DNA of 7,688 nucleotides from Myxococcales bacterium (GTDB lineage Bacteria > Myxococcota_A > Polyangia > Polyangiales > Houyiibacteriaceae): the NCBI GenBank assembly GCA_013002645.1, contig JABDJF010000112.1, forward strand, positions 1 to 7,688, given 5' to 3'. Made by a program: the position numbers and the translations under genes. Each line of letters begins with the position of its first letter. Position 1 is the stretch's first letter. This document shows, in pieces, positions 1 through 6,064 of this stretch. The notes under the pieces were generated by a model that ran no database searches, was not told where the DNA came from, and worked only from the letters and a program-made list of their open reading frames with translations.

Positions 1-1722
1 AGCCACATGGCGGATTTCGGAAAGCTGTCCCATCGAACGAACACCGAGTCCGCACCCCCAAAGACCCGTTTGCAGCGCGTCGGCGCTCGCGTTCTGGTCT
101 TCTACGAAAGGGTTCTCCGCTGGTCGCTTCAACATCGAGCACGCGTGGTCTTCGGCACCTATGTCCTTTGTGGGTTGATGGTGGCCCTCGCATTCAGCGT
201 GAAGGACGTGATCCTCTTGACCGAGGGCGATCCGAGCATGTTCGACGTTCGAATCCACATGCCGACCGACGCGTCGAAAGAGGAAACCGAGGCGCTGCTC
301 GCGGAGCTCGATGCCCGCATCATGGCGCTCGGCAATCCAGACGTCGAAGCCACGGTGGCTGTTCGAGGCATGACCCGCACCGATATGGGCTTCAGCTCGG
401 GCGACCATCTCGGCATGGTCACGGTCTTCGTCGTTCCGGTCACCGAGCGCAGCAGCCTGCATGCCGGTCGCGATCTCGTCACGCAGGTCAGCGCGCTCTA
501 TGACGACGTCGTGGGCCCCGCGCGCCTCGAGGTCGTCGAGGTGAGAGCGGGGCCGCCGAGAGGCGCTCCGGTCGCCGTTCGTATTCGCGGGGAGGACCAC
601 GAACGCCTGGTCGAGCTGGCCGAACAAGTGCTCGCCGAGGTTCGGCTGACGCCGGGCACACGGAACGCAAGCCACGACTACGAGCTCGGCAAGCAGGAGC
701 TCCAGATCACGGTCGATGAGCAGCGCGCAGCGCTTCATGGCCTCACCCCCGAGATCGTCAGCCGATGGCTGCGCAGCGCCTTCGGAGCGACGCCGGCATC
801 GACGTTGCGCGAAGGCGACGACGAGATCGACATCCTCGTCCAACTGCGTGAAGACGTGCAAGAGGACCCTGCGCGCATCGCCTCTTTGCAGCTGATCGCG
901 CCCAGCGGCGACGAGGTGGCCATTCGTGAAATCGCAGAGGTGTCGCACGGACGCGGCCCCGGCGTGATTCGACGCTATCAGCAGAAGCGCGTCGTGAGCG
1001 TACTTTCGGGAATCGACGAAGACGCCACGAACAGCGGAGAGGTCAACTCGAGGCTGCAAAAGAAGTTGGCGCCGCTAGAGGCAGCCAACCCCGACATTCG
1101 CTTCGAGTACGGCGGCCAGTTCGAGGAGACGCAGGAATCCTTGGATTCGCTCTTACAAGCGTTCGTCGTCGCGATGTTGCTGATCTATACGATCCTGGCG
1201 ACCCAGTTTCAGAGCTTCTCGCAGCCGCTCGTGGTGATGGCTGCAATTCCTCTGTCGTTCATCGGCGTGTCCGGAGGCTTCCTGCTGAGCACCAACGCCA
1301 TTGGTCTGATCGCGCTGGTCGGTCTGGTCGGGCTCACGGGAATTGTGGTCAACGACTCGCTGGTTCTGGTCGACTTCGTCAACAAACGCCGGGCACGTGG
1401 GATGGCGCTCGATGAGGCGATCGTCGAGTCCGGAAAGCTCCGTCTCCGGCCGATCTTCCTGACGAGCATCACCACGATTGCAGGGCTGTTTCCTCTCTCA
1501 CTGGCGACCGAGAGCCTTCCGCACCTCGCGCCCATGGCGCAAGTCATCGTCTACGGGCTGACCTTCTCGACGCTGCTTACGCTATTGGTGGTTCCTTGCC
1601 TTTACCGGCTCGACGTCGACCTCGCCCAGCGCCTCTCGCAGCGGTTTGCACCGCTGACTCGCTGGGCCACGGACCCGGGCGCCGCGGTCGTAGACGAGCC
1701 GATCGATACGACGGCTGAATAG
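1..1722 (+). CDS. RND-family efflux permease, C-terminal half (5' partial)
   Basis: This is the inner-membrane pump subunit of an AcrB-like tripartite efflux system, which exports substrates by proton antiport. Only the second half is present. The frame is open to base 1 (two sense codons precede the ATG at 7), and 571 residues compare with about 1,050 for the family, so the ATG at 7 is probably internal. Counting from that Met: TM7 at about 46-65; a periplasmic porter/docking region at 66-380 with the family-typical GPPRGAPV (182-189); then TM8 (383-400), TM9 (408-427), TM10 (432-457), TM11 (483-502) and TM12 (510-531), followed by a short polar tail. By alignment from memory, T486 and R479 match AcrB T978 and R971, but the relay lysine K940 is replaced by N449 within GIVVNDSLVLVDF. 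An SDR gene follows 13 bases downstream, so co-transcription is possible. Substrate unknown; the membrane-fusion partner would have to lie outside the window. Confidence 0.93.
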   Translation, partial: SHMADFGKLSHRTNTESAPPKTRLQRVGARVLVFYERVLRWSLQHRARVVFGTYVLCGLMVALAFSVKDVILLTEGDPSMFDVRIHMPTDASKEETEALLAELDARIMALGNPDVEATVAVRGMTRTDMGFSSGDHLGMVTVFVVPVTERSSLHAGRDLVTQVSALYDDVVGPARLEVVEVRAGPPRGAPVAVRIRGEDHERLVELAEQVLAEVRLTPGTRNASHDYELGKQELQITVDEQRAALHGLTPEIVSRWLRSAFGATPASTLREGDDEIDILVQLREDVQEDPARIASLQLIAPSGDEVAIREIAEVSHGRGPGVIRRYQQKRVVSVLSGIDEDATNSGEVNSRLQKKLAPLEAANPDIRFEYGGQFEETQESLDSLLQAFVVAMLLIYTILATQFQSFSQPLVVMAAIPLSFIGVSGGFLLSTNAIGLIALVGLVGLTGIVVNDSLVLVDFVNKRRARGMALDEAIVESGKLRLRPIFLTSITTIAGLFPLSLATESLPHLAPMAQVIVYGLTFSTLLTLLVVPCLYRLDVDLAQRLSQRFAPLTRWATDPGAAVVDEPIDTTAE

Positions 1723-1735
1723 GCCGAGGCGGCCC

Positions 1736-2575
1736 GTGGCAAGCCGCTCGGGGAGCTGCTACGCGCAGATGATGGCCAAGCGTTTCGAGGACAAGGTCGT
1801 TTGGATTACCGGCGGGGGAAGCGGTATCGGCCGGGCGCTCGCGGTCGCTTTCGCCAAGGAAGGCGCCGCGGTGGCGGTCTCCGGAAGGCGCGAAGAGCGG
1901 CTCCAAAAAGTGGTCCAGGAGCTCGAATCACAGGGAGCCAAAGCGCTGGCCGTGCGATGTGACGTGGCAGACGAGGCTTCGGTCGCCGAAGCGGTTCAAA
2001 AGGTGGTGCGCGGGCTGGGCGGTCTCGACGTCGCAGTTGCGAACGCCGGTTTTTCAGTCGCCGGCCGGATCGAAAAGCTCTCCGCGGCCGACTGGAGGCG
2101 CCAGCTCGACGTCAACGTCATCGGCGCGGCGATGACCGCACGCTACGCGATTCCCCACCTGCGCGAGCGCAAGGGCCGCCTCGCGTTCATCGGCAGCGTG
2201 GCAGCCATGATGGCCACGCCCGGTGTCGGCGCCTACTCGGCGTCGAAGTACGCGGTGCGCGCAATCGGGCAGGCGCTTGCCGTGGAGCTCCATGGGAGCG
2301 GCGTCAGCTGCACGACGATCCATCCGGGCTACATCGAAAGCGAGATCGCACAGGTCGACAACCAGGGGCGATTCGACGCGGCACGCGAAGACCGGCGCCC
2401 CAAGAATCTCATGTGGCCCGCGGATCGTGCCGCGCGCGTCATGGTCGACGCCATTGCGAAACGCAAACGCGAGTTCACCTTCACCGGGCACGGCAAGGCC
2501 GCGGCGTTTGCCGGCCGCCACATGCCAGGGCTCCTTCACTTCGGTTTTACGCGATCGAAGCCGTCGTCGCCCTAG
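1736..2575 (+). CDS. Short-chain dehydrogenase/reductase (SDR), classical type
   Basis: This is a cytoplasmic NAD(P)(H)-dependent oxidoreductase; its substrate cannot be read from sequence. Counting from the GTG at 1736 (279 aa): the cofactor-binding TGGGSGIG is at 25-32, adenine-ring Asp in CDV at D76, NAG at 103-105, and the catalytic tetrad is N127, S154, Y167 and K171 (YSASK), with HPG at 196-198. The basic pair R51-R52 after beta-2 hints at NADPH preference (inference). Start choice is uncertain. GTG 1736 has GAGG (1726-1729) 6 bases upstream and sits 13 bases after the RND stop. ATG 1769 or 1772 would give the compact N-terminus usual for SDRs (MAKRFEDK before beta-1), but its nearest GGAG is 13-16 bases away. 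The C-terminal tail after about residue 250 is basic and not diagnostic. The gene probably follows the RND gene in one transcript and converges on the minus-strand barrel gene. Confidence 0.92.
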   Translation: MASRSGSCYAQMMAKRFEDKVVWITGGGSGIGRALAVAFAKEGAAVAVSGRREERLQKVVQELESQGAKALAVRCDVADEASVAEAVQKVVRGLGGLDVAVANAGFSVAGRIEKLSAADWRRQLDVNVIGAAMTARYAIPHLRERKGRLAFIGSVAAMMATPGVGAYSASKYAVRAIGQALAVELHGSGVSCTTIHPGYIESEIAQVDNQGRFDAAREDRRPKNLMWPADRAARVMVDAIAKRKREFTFTGHGKAAAFAGRHMPGLLHFGFTRSKPSSP

Positions 2576-2591
2576 CGACTACTGGACGACG
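2562..2591. repeat. Imperfect hairpin spanning two convergent stop codons
   Basis: CGTCGTC (2562-2568) and GACGACG (2585-2591) form a perfect 7-bp stem with a 16-base loop that contains both the SDR stop (2573-2575) and the minus-strand barrel stop (2579-2581). Neither side has a following T-run, so it is not a textbook intrinsic terminator. Because parts of the stem are coding, it may be chance. It is recorded because the two genes leave no other room for a terminator between them. Confidence 0.3.
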
Positions 2592-3529
2592 AAGCGGACC
2601 ATGAAGAGGAGGTAGGTCTCTTTGCGCGCTCCGATGTCCTGTCGCAGCGCCATTTCGGCGCCGATTTTGCCTTTGTTGAAGCCAGCGCCCGCGGTGATCT
2701 GATTGAGGTTGCGGCCCTGGTCCCGACGGTAGCCCAAGCGAAGCGGAACCATCTCGCCGGCGATGTAGCTCACGCCTGCCCCGGCGATCAGCTTGTTCTT
2801 CTCGAAGGTGGTGAAATCGAAGAGAATGTCACCGCCGATGGTGAAGGCGTCGATCGGGGTGAGGGCGACGCTTCCGCCGGCCATCTGCGGCGCTAGCGCC
2901 GAGTAGGTCTTGATCAGGTTGTACCCGAGACCGGCGAGCTTGAGCCAGGGGATGGGGGTGATCGTGACCGATGCGTCGAGTGTGATGCCGTCGAACGAGG
3001 GCCCGAGCCGCTGTCCTTCGAAGCGGCTCGACCTGATCCTACCCCATCGAAAGCCTAACCCGATGCCGATTTGGGGGATGGCTTGGATCCCGATCCCGGA
3101 GCGCCAATCCCAGCCGTCGTAGCGGCGTCCGTCACCGCTGAAGATGCCTCGGAAGCTCGTGCCCACGGCGATCTTCTTGCTGGTGCTCGAGTCCGCCACG
3201 GAGCTTCCGATTGTCCAGTACGTTCCACCATTGCTCTTGCTGCCCGGGATCACCTCGCTGAACGCCTCGATATGATAGGTGCTCACCGCGGCCATGTTCG
3301 AGGTGTTGTATGCGAGCGCCGAGATCGCGGTGGCACCTGCCCTGACGCCAGCGCCCATTGCCAAACCGTAGGTGGTTTCGAGCGTGTCCTGGGTTGGAAC
3401 GAGCGCAGGATCCCCGGGACCACCCGCTCCCGAGGGCGCCTGGATCTGCGCCAGCGCGGATGTCACCGGGCACAAGGCGGACAGGAGACCGACGATCACC
3501 GTCGCCCACAAAGCTTGTATTCCCCCCAT
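2579..3529 (-). CDS. Secreted, probable outer-membrane beta-barrel protein (PorV/FadL-like)
   Basis: This 316-residue protein has a Sec signal peptide: a hydrophobic stretch at about 5-24, then SALA before Q28, a good signal peptidase I site; no lipobox. The mature N-terminus is Pro/Gly-rich (30-46). Next comes a segment around 59-85 (GVRAGATAISALAYNTSNMA) resembling the 'AL.YNPA' hatch-like motif of PorV/FadL/UPF0164 proteins. The rest is alternating amphipathic strands with many Gly and aromatic residues, ending in a strand-like KETYLLFMVRFVVQ. This suggests an outer-membrane channel or scaffold; exact family and cargo are unknown. I chose the ATG at 3529, although the frame is open to an ATG at 3598. 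It has GGGAG (minus strand, 3538-3542) 8 bases upstream and puts the signal peptide at the N-terminus. The gene is convergent with the upstream SDR (3 bases between stops) and divergent from the DHRS12-like gene. Confidence 0.82.
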   Translation of the reverse strand: MGGIQALWATVIVGLLSALCPVTSALAQIQAPSGAGGPGDPALVPTQDTLETTYGLAMGAGVRAGATAISALAYNTSNMAAVSTYHIEAFSEVIPGSKSNGGTYWTIGSSVADSSTSKKIAVGTSFRGIFSGDGRRYDGWDWRSGIGIQAIPQIGIGLGFRWGRIRSSRFEGQRLGPSFDGITLDASVTITPIPWLKLAGLGYNLIKTYSALAPQMAGGSVALTPIDAFTIGGDILFDFTTFEKNKLIAGAGVSYIAGEMVPLRLGYRRDQGRNLNQITAGAGFNKGKIGAEMALRQDIGARKETYLLFMVRFVVQ

Positions 3530-3537
3530 GGGTCGTA

Positions 3538-3542
3538 CTCCC
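3538..3542 (-). promoter_or_regulatory. Ribosome binding site of the barrel protein
   Basis: On the minus strand this reads GGGAG, 8 bases before the ATG at 3529. It is the clearest Shine-Dalgarno sequence in the window and decides the start over the longer in-frame ATG at 3598, which would place 23 polar residues before the signal peptide. Confidence 0.75.
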
Positions 3543-3578
3543 GCGGAAGCTAACAGCGATGGATCACCCTTCCAAATT

Positions 3579-3595
3579 GTCGACTCCGGCTCGAC
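3579..3595. repeat. Inverted repeat in divergent spacer (IR-1), possible operator
   Basis: GTCGA (3579-3583) and TCGAC (3591-3595) are perfect 5-bp arms around a 7-base spacer. Allowing one missing base extends the match outward to TTG/CCAA. It lies 50 bases upstream of the barrel protein's start and about 80 upstream of the DHRS12-like gene, where a repressor could act on both. No recognised regulator motif; function is inferred from position only. Confidence 0.4.
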
Positions 3596-3637
3596 CAAGA
3601 CCTCAACGGGATGGCACCGCGCATTGTTCCCCGTGCG

Positions 3638-3654
3638 GCGTTGCGGGCCAACGC
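3638..3654. repeat. Inverted repeat in divergent spacer (IR-2)
   Basis: GCGTTG (3638-3643) and CAACGC (3649-3654) are perfect 6-bp arms with a 5-base loop (cgggc), ending 21 bases before the ATG at 3676. It could form a 5'-leader hairpin for the DHRS12-like gene or a protein-binding site. The total length, 17 bp, equals that of IR-1, but the arm sequences differ. Confidence 0.4.
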
Positions 3655-3675
3655 GCGTAGCTCTAAGTGCACAGG

Positions 3676-4620
3676 ATGCTGGACGAAATACTGGACAGAT
3701 CCCTTGTCGGCTACACCGCGCTCGGGTACCGCTGGCGTTCTCACCCGCGAATCACGAACGATTTGACGGGCAGGGTCGCAATCGTAACCGGCGCCACCTC
3801 GGGGCTCGGTCGGCAAACCGCATCCGAGCTGGCCCGCCTCGGGGCAAGCGTGGTCCTGGTTGGAAGAAACCCCGGAAAGACCGAGGCCGTCGCGGAGAGC
3901 ATTCGCCGCGAAACCGGCAATCCCAAGTTGAGTTGCGAAATCGCGGACTTGAGCGAAATGGAGCAGGTTCGCGCGCTCGCCGGCCGTGTCCATGCGCCGG
4001 TTCATATCCTCGTCAACAACGCCGGCGTGCTGCGGCCGGAGCGGTCCGAGACGCTGGAGGGTTTCGAAACGAGCTTCGCAACCAATCTGTTGGGTCACTT
4101 CCTCCTGACCAACCTTCTGATCGACAAGCTCGAGGCGCCTGCGCGGATCGTCAATGTTTCTTCGGGCGGGATGTACACCCAGCGCGTTCGCGTCAACGAC
4201 CTGCAAATGAAACGAGGCCGATACGACGGCACGGTCGCGTACGCGCGCGCCAAGCGCGGGCAGGTCATCTTGACCGAGCTTTGGGCGGAAGCCCTTGCCG
4301 AGCGTGGGGTCGTGGTTCACTCGATGCACCCGGGCTGGGCCGACACGCCGGGGGTTTCCGACTCCTTGCCTCGATTCTACAGGCTCACCAAGCCGCTCCT
4401 GCGCACGCCGGCGGAGGGCGCCGACACCATCGTGTGGCTCTGCGCGTCCGACGAAGCAGGGCAATCCACCGGCCAATTTTGGCATGATCGAAAGCCGCGG
4501 CCGACACATCGCTTCCGCGGGACGAGGGAAACGCAGGCGGAGCGGGAATCGCTTTGGACAGAGCTGACCAAGCTCAGCGGTTGGTCCGGAAGCTTGTCCG
4601 GCCTCGCGAGAGCCAGCTAG
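3676..4620 (+). CDS. DHRS12-like short-chain dehydrogenase/reductase
   Basis: This is an NAD(P)-dependent oxidoreductase of the SDR superfamily, 314 aa from the ATG at 3676, longer than the 250-aa classical form. Seen: TGATSGLG (38-45), D91 in ADLS, NNAG (114-117), structural N137, S162/S163 in VSSGG, catalytic Y189 and K193 (YARAK), and HPGW (218-221). Two features point to the DHRS12 type: an N-terminal helix before the Rossmann fold (MLDEILDRSLVGYTALGYRW) and the C-terminal block TGQFWHDRKPRPTH (265-278). That assignment is from memory of the family, and its physiological substrate is not established to my knowledge. A GTG at 3667 would add three residues; neither start has a good Shine-Dalgarno, and the ATG matches the expected N-terminus. 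An acyltransferase gene follows after 9 bases, so the two are probably co-transcribed and a lipid substrate is plausible (inference). Confidence 0.88.
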   Translation: MLDEILDRSLVGYTALGYRWRSHPRITNDLTGRVAIVTGATSGLGRQTASELARLGASVVLVGRNPGKTEAVAESIRRETGNPKLSCEIADLSEMEQVRALAGRVHAPVHILVNNAGVLRPERSETLEGFETSFATNLLGHFLLTNLLIDKLEAPARIVNVSSGGMYTQRVRVNDLQMKRGRYDGTVAYARAKRGQVILTELWAEALAERGVVVHSMHPGWADTPGVSDSLPRFYRLTKPLLRTPAEGADTIVWLCASDEAGQSTGQFWHDRKPRPTHRFRGTRETQAERESLWTELTKLSGWSGSLSGLARAS

Positions 4621-4629
4621 CGTGCGGGC

Positions 4630-5619
4630 ATGGTGAAACCCGCGAAGCGCGGTCCGATCAGGCGGCGCGTGGTCACTACGTCGATCTACGGGCTCTCCTG
4701 GCTCTTGCTCACACTGCTGAGCCCCCTCTGGCTGGTGGCTGCGCTCCTCATCGGGGTAGCCCGCGGTCGCTCGCTCATCATTTTGAGGCTCTTCTTCTTT
4801 GCCTGGTTCTATTTGGGCTTTGAACTGATAGCGTTAGTGCTCGTTGCATGGACCGTTGCAACGCGCGCCGTCGGCGAGCCGCAACTGCGCAGCCTCTATC
4901 GGCTCCAAGGCTGGTGGGCGAACTTGACCTGGAGCGTTGCCGCGAGGGCGCTCGAGCTTCGCATCGTCGTCGAAGGCGCGGACTGCGCGATGCCTGGGCC
5001 CACGATTCTTCTGATTCGCCATGCCAGCATTCTCGATACGCTCTTGCCAAGCGTCTATGTTCAGCGGCCCCATGGGTACCGGGTTCGCTACATCCTCAAG
5101 CAGGAGCTCTTGTTCGATCCCTGCATCGATATCGTCGGCAACGCCTTGCCCAACTACTTCGTAGACCGGACGGGCAAGGTGGAGCGGGAGCTCGTGGGGA
5201 TACGCGCGCTGGTCGAACATCTCGGACCTGACGGTGTGCTGATCTTCCCGGAGGGAACGCGTTTTTCGCCTAAAAAGCGGGAAAACGCGCTCCGCAAGCT
5301 CGAAGCGGAGGCCTCCCCGCAGCTCGCCGCAGCCCGCAGGCTCAGCCACGTCCTTCCGCCGAAATCAGCCGGTGTCCTGACCCTTTTCGCAGAGCTCCCT
5401 GCCGTCGACTGTGTCTTCCTCAGTCACACCGGGCTCGAAGCGTTTGCGAAAATCAAAGACCTCTTGAGCGGCGACGTCGTTGGATCGACCGTGCACGTGA
5501 AGTTGTGGCGTGTAAGCGCAAACGACATTCCGAAAGAGCCCGATGAACAGCTTAGCTGGCTCTACGCTCAATGGGAGAAGGTGAACGCGTTCGTACGAAA
5601 CCCAACGGACACATCGTGA
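4630..5619 (+). CDS. PlsC-type lysophospholipid/1-acylglycerol-3-phosphate acyltransferase, membrane-bound
   Basis: Members of this LPLAT/AGPAT superfamily transfer an acyl chain from acyl-CoA or acyl-ACP to a lysolipid, at the inner membrane. In this 329-aa protein there are two strongly hydrophobic segments near the N-terminus (about 17-43 and 48-77). The catalytic HX4D motif follows at H131-D136 (RHASILD). An intermediate block is at NYFVDRTGK (175-183) and the phosphate-binding FPEGTR is at 206-211. A soluble C-terminal part runs to 329. The long membrane anchor and the C-terminal extension make it larger than minimal PlsC (about 240 aa), more like the eukaryotic-type AGPAT3-5/LPGAT-like branch, so the housekeeping PlsC role is not certain. 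There is no clear Shine-Dalgarno before the ATG; the 9-base gap to the upstream SDR stop suggests translational coupling. The stop is only 6 bases before the first DnaA-box-like site of the dnaA upstream region. Confidence 0.9.
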   Translation: MVKPAKRGPIRRRVVTTSIYGLSWLLLTLLSPLWLVAALLIGVARGRSLIILRLFFFAWFYLGFELIALVLVAWTVATRAVGEPQLRSLYRLQGWWANLTWSVAARALELRIVVEGADCAMPGPTILLIRHASILDTLLPSVYVQRPHGYRVRYILKQELLFDPCIDIVGNALPNYFVDRTGKVERELVGIRALVEHLGPDGVLIFPEGTRFSPKKRENALRKLEAEASPQLAAARRLSHVLPPKSAGVLTLFAELPAVDCVFLSHTGLEAFAKIKDLLSGDVVGSTVHVKLWRVSANDIPKEPDEQLSWLYAQWEKVNAFVRNPTDTS

Positions 5620-5625
5620 GTAGTT

Positions 5626-5634
5626 GGTGGATAA
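5626..5634 (-). promoter_or_regulatory. Candidate DnaA box (8/9 match)
   Basis: The plus strand reads ggtggataa, i.e. TTATCCACC on the minus strand, one mismatch (last base) from TTATCCACA. It starts 6 bases after the acyltransferase stop. It is one of the two best boxes in the window and is paired with a weaker site 11 bp away. Confidence 0.5.
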
Positions 5635-5636
5635 GC

Positions 5637-5645
5637 TGTGGAAGA
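5637..5645 (-). promoter_or_regulatory. Weak DnaA-box-like site
   Basis: The plus strand reads tgtggaaga against TGTGGATAA: the TGTGGA core is intact and two positions differ. Exactly 11 bp from the box at 5626, so on the same face of the helix; the spacing is what makes it worth listing. Confidence 0.3.
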
Positions 5646-5701
5646 GCCCGACGAATCACGTCGTTCGCGAATGATCTCGGTCGCCCGATGATGCGAAGCG
5701 C

Positions 5702-5710
5702 TGTGGACGA
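5702..5710 (-). promoter_or_regulatory. Weak DnaA-box-like site
   Basis: The plus strand reads tgtggacga, two mismatches from TGTGGATAA, in the same orientation as the other upstream sites. It stands alone, without a partner at 11 bp. Confidence 0.3.
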
Positions 5711-5773
5711 AATGAGGATCGAGGCGCGCCGCATGTTGCGCAAACGATAACCAGACGTAATCCGGAATGATTG

Positions 5774-5829
5774 CAACAGCTTGTCAACAGCAGCGAAACG
5801 ACTCGTCAAGCAACGCAGCACTCTGTCAA
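5774..5829. repeat. Short helically phased repeats (CAACAGC, GTCAA)
   Basis: CAACAGC occurs at 5774-5780 and 5785-5791, 11 bp apart. GTCAA occurs at 5783-5787, 5805-5809 and 5825-5829, spaced 22 and 20 bp, about two helical turns each. On the minus strand two of these read TTGACA, a perfect -35 hexamer, but I see no matching -10 at a usable distance. They could be binding sites for an origin or promoter regulator; the units are short enough for chance. Confidence 0.35.
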
Positions 5830-5885
5830 AAAAACTGCCGGTGAATCTTTCGCGATCACAAGTGGTTAGAAATTAGTTTGTCGAT
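5825..5885. other. AT-richer stretch, candidate DNA-unwinding element
   Basis: This is roughly 60% A+T in otherwise GC-rich DNA. It starts with an A7 run (5828-5834) and contains TTAG repeated 7 bp apart (5866-5869, 5873-5876). It lies between the upstream box-like sites and dnaA, where an unwinding element or the dnaA promoter would be expected. Position and composition are the only evidence. Confidence 0.3.
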
Positions 5886-6009
5886 CCCCGTAGACGCCTC
5901 GGAAACTCGCTGCTAGTTTCGGCGCCCTTCAGTCGGATGAGACGGTTCGGCGGTCGCCAAGGTGGGCGAAAATCGATTGGATGGGTACGACTACTCGTCG
6001 CTTTCAAGC

Positions 6010-6018
6010 TGTGGATGG
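6010..6018 (-). promoter_or_regulatory. DnaA-box-like site near dnaA start
   Basis: The plus strand reads tgtggatgg, the first seven bases matching TGTGGATAA. It lies about 50 bases upstream of the dnaA start, a position suited to autoregulation of dnaA. Confidence 0.4.
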
Positions 6019-6020
6019 CT

Positions 6021-6029
6021 TGTGGACTT
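6021..6029 (-). promoter_or_regulatory. Weak DnaA-box-like site, partner of 6010
   Basis: The plus strand reads tgtggactt: six of nine bases match TGTGGATAA. It is 11 bp from the site at 6010, the same spacing as the pair at 5626/5637, and shares the GCT-TGTGGA context. Confidence 0.3.
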
Positions 6030-6046
6030 GAATGCACAACTGCGTG

Positions 6047-6064
6047 TTTTTTGGGGGGCTAGGG
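6047..6064 (+). promoter_or_regulatory. dnaA leader: T6G6 tract and ribosome binding site
   Basis: Six T (6047-6052) are followed directly by six G (6053-6058), then CT and AGGG (6061-6064). The G run ends 10 bases before the ATG and AGGG ends 4 bases before it. Either could pair with the anti-Shine-Dalgarno, but neither is a canonical GGAGG at ideal spacing. The adjoining homopolymers are prone to slippage. Confidence 0.5.

Noticed and set aside
3372..4487. Long plus-strand frame (371 codons) overlapping the barrel gene start and the DHRS12-like gene in another phase
   Set aside because: Arg-rich shadow translation with no domain; it crosses the divergent spacer and conflicts with two well-supported genes.
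3550..4509. Long (319-codon) minus-strand frame opposite the DHRS12-like gene
   Set aside because: Arg/Gly/Pro-rich product without motifs, typical of the antisense of a GC-rich SDR gene; the plus-strand frame has all SDR motifs.
1..5619. A single new multi-gene system joining pump, SDRs, barrel protein and acyltransferase
   Set aside because: The genes lie on both strands in at least three transcription units, and each family is common; nothing in the sequence links them beyond the SDR-acyltransferase pair.
5552..5821. Minus-strand open frame of 89 codons across the acyltransferase 3' end and the dnaA upstream region
   Set aside because: No recognisable motif, low-complexity Arg/Ser/Leu composition, no good ribosome binding site, and it overlaps the acyltransferase end and the candidate DnaA boxes. 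It is not rpmH or rnpA.
5783..5829. Minus-strand promoter based on two TTGACA hexamers
   Set aside because: No -10-like hexamer at 16-18 bases from either, and no gene downstream on that strand.
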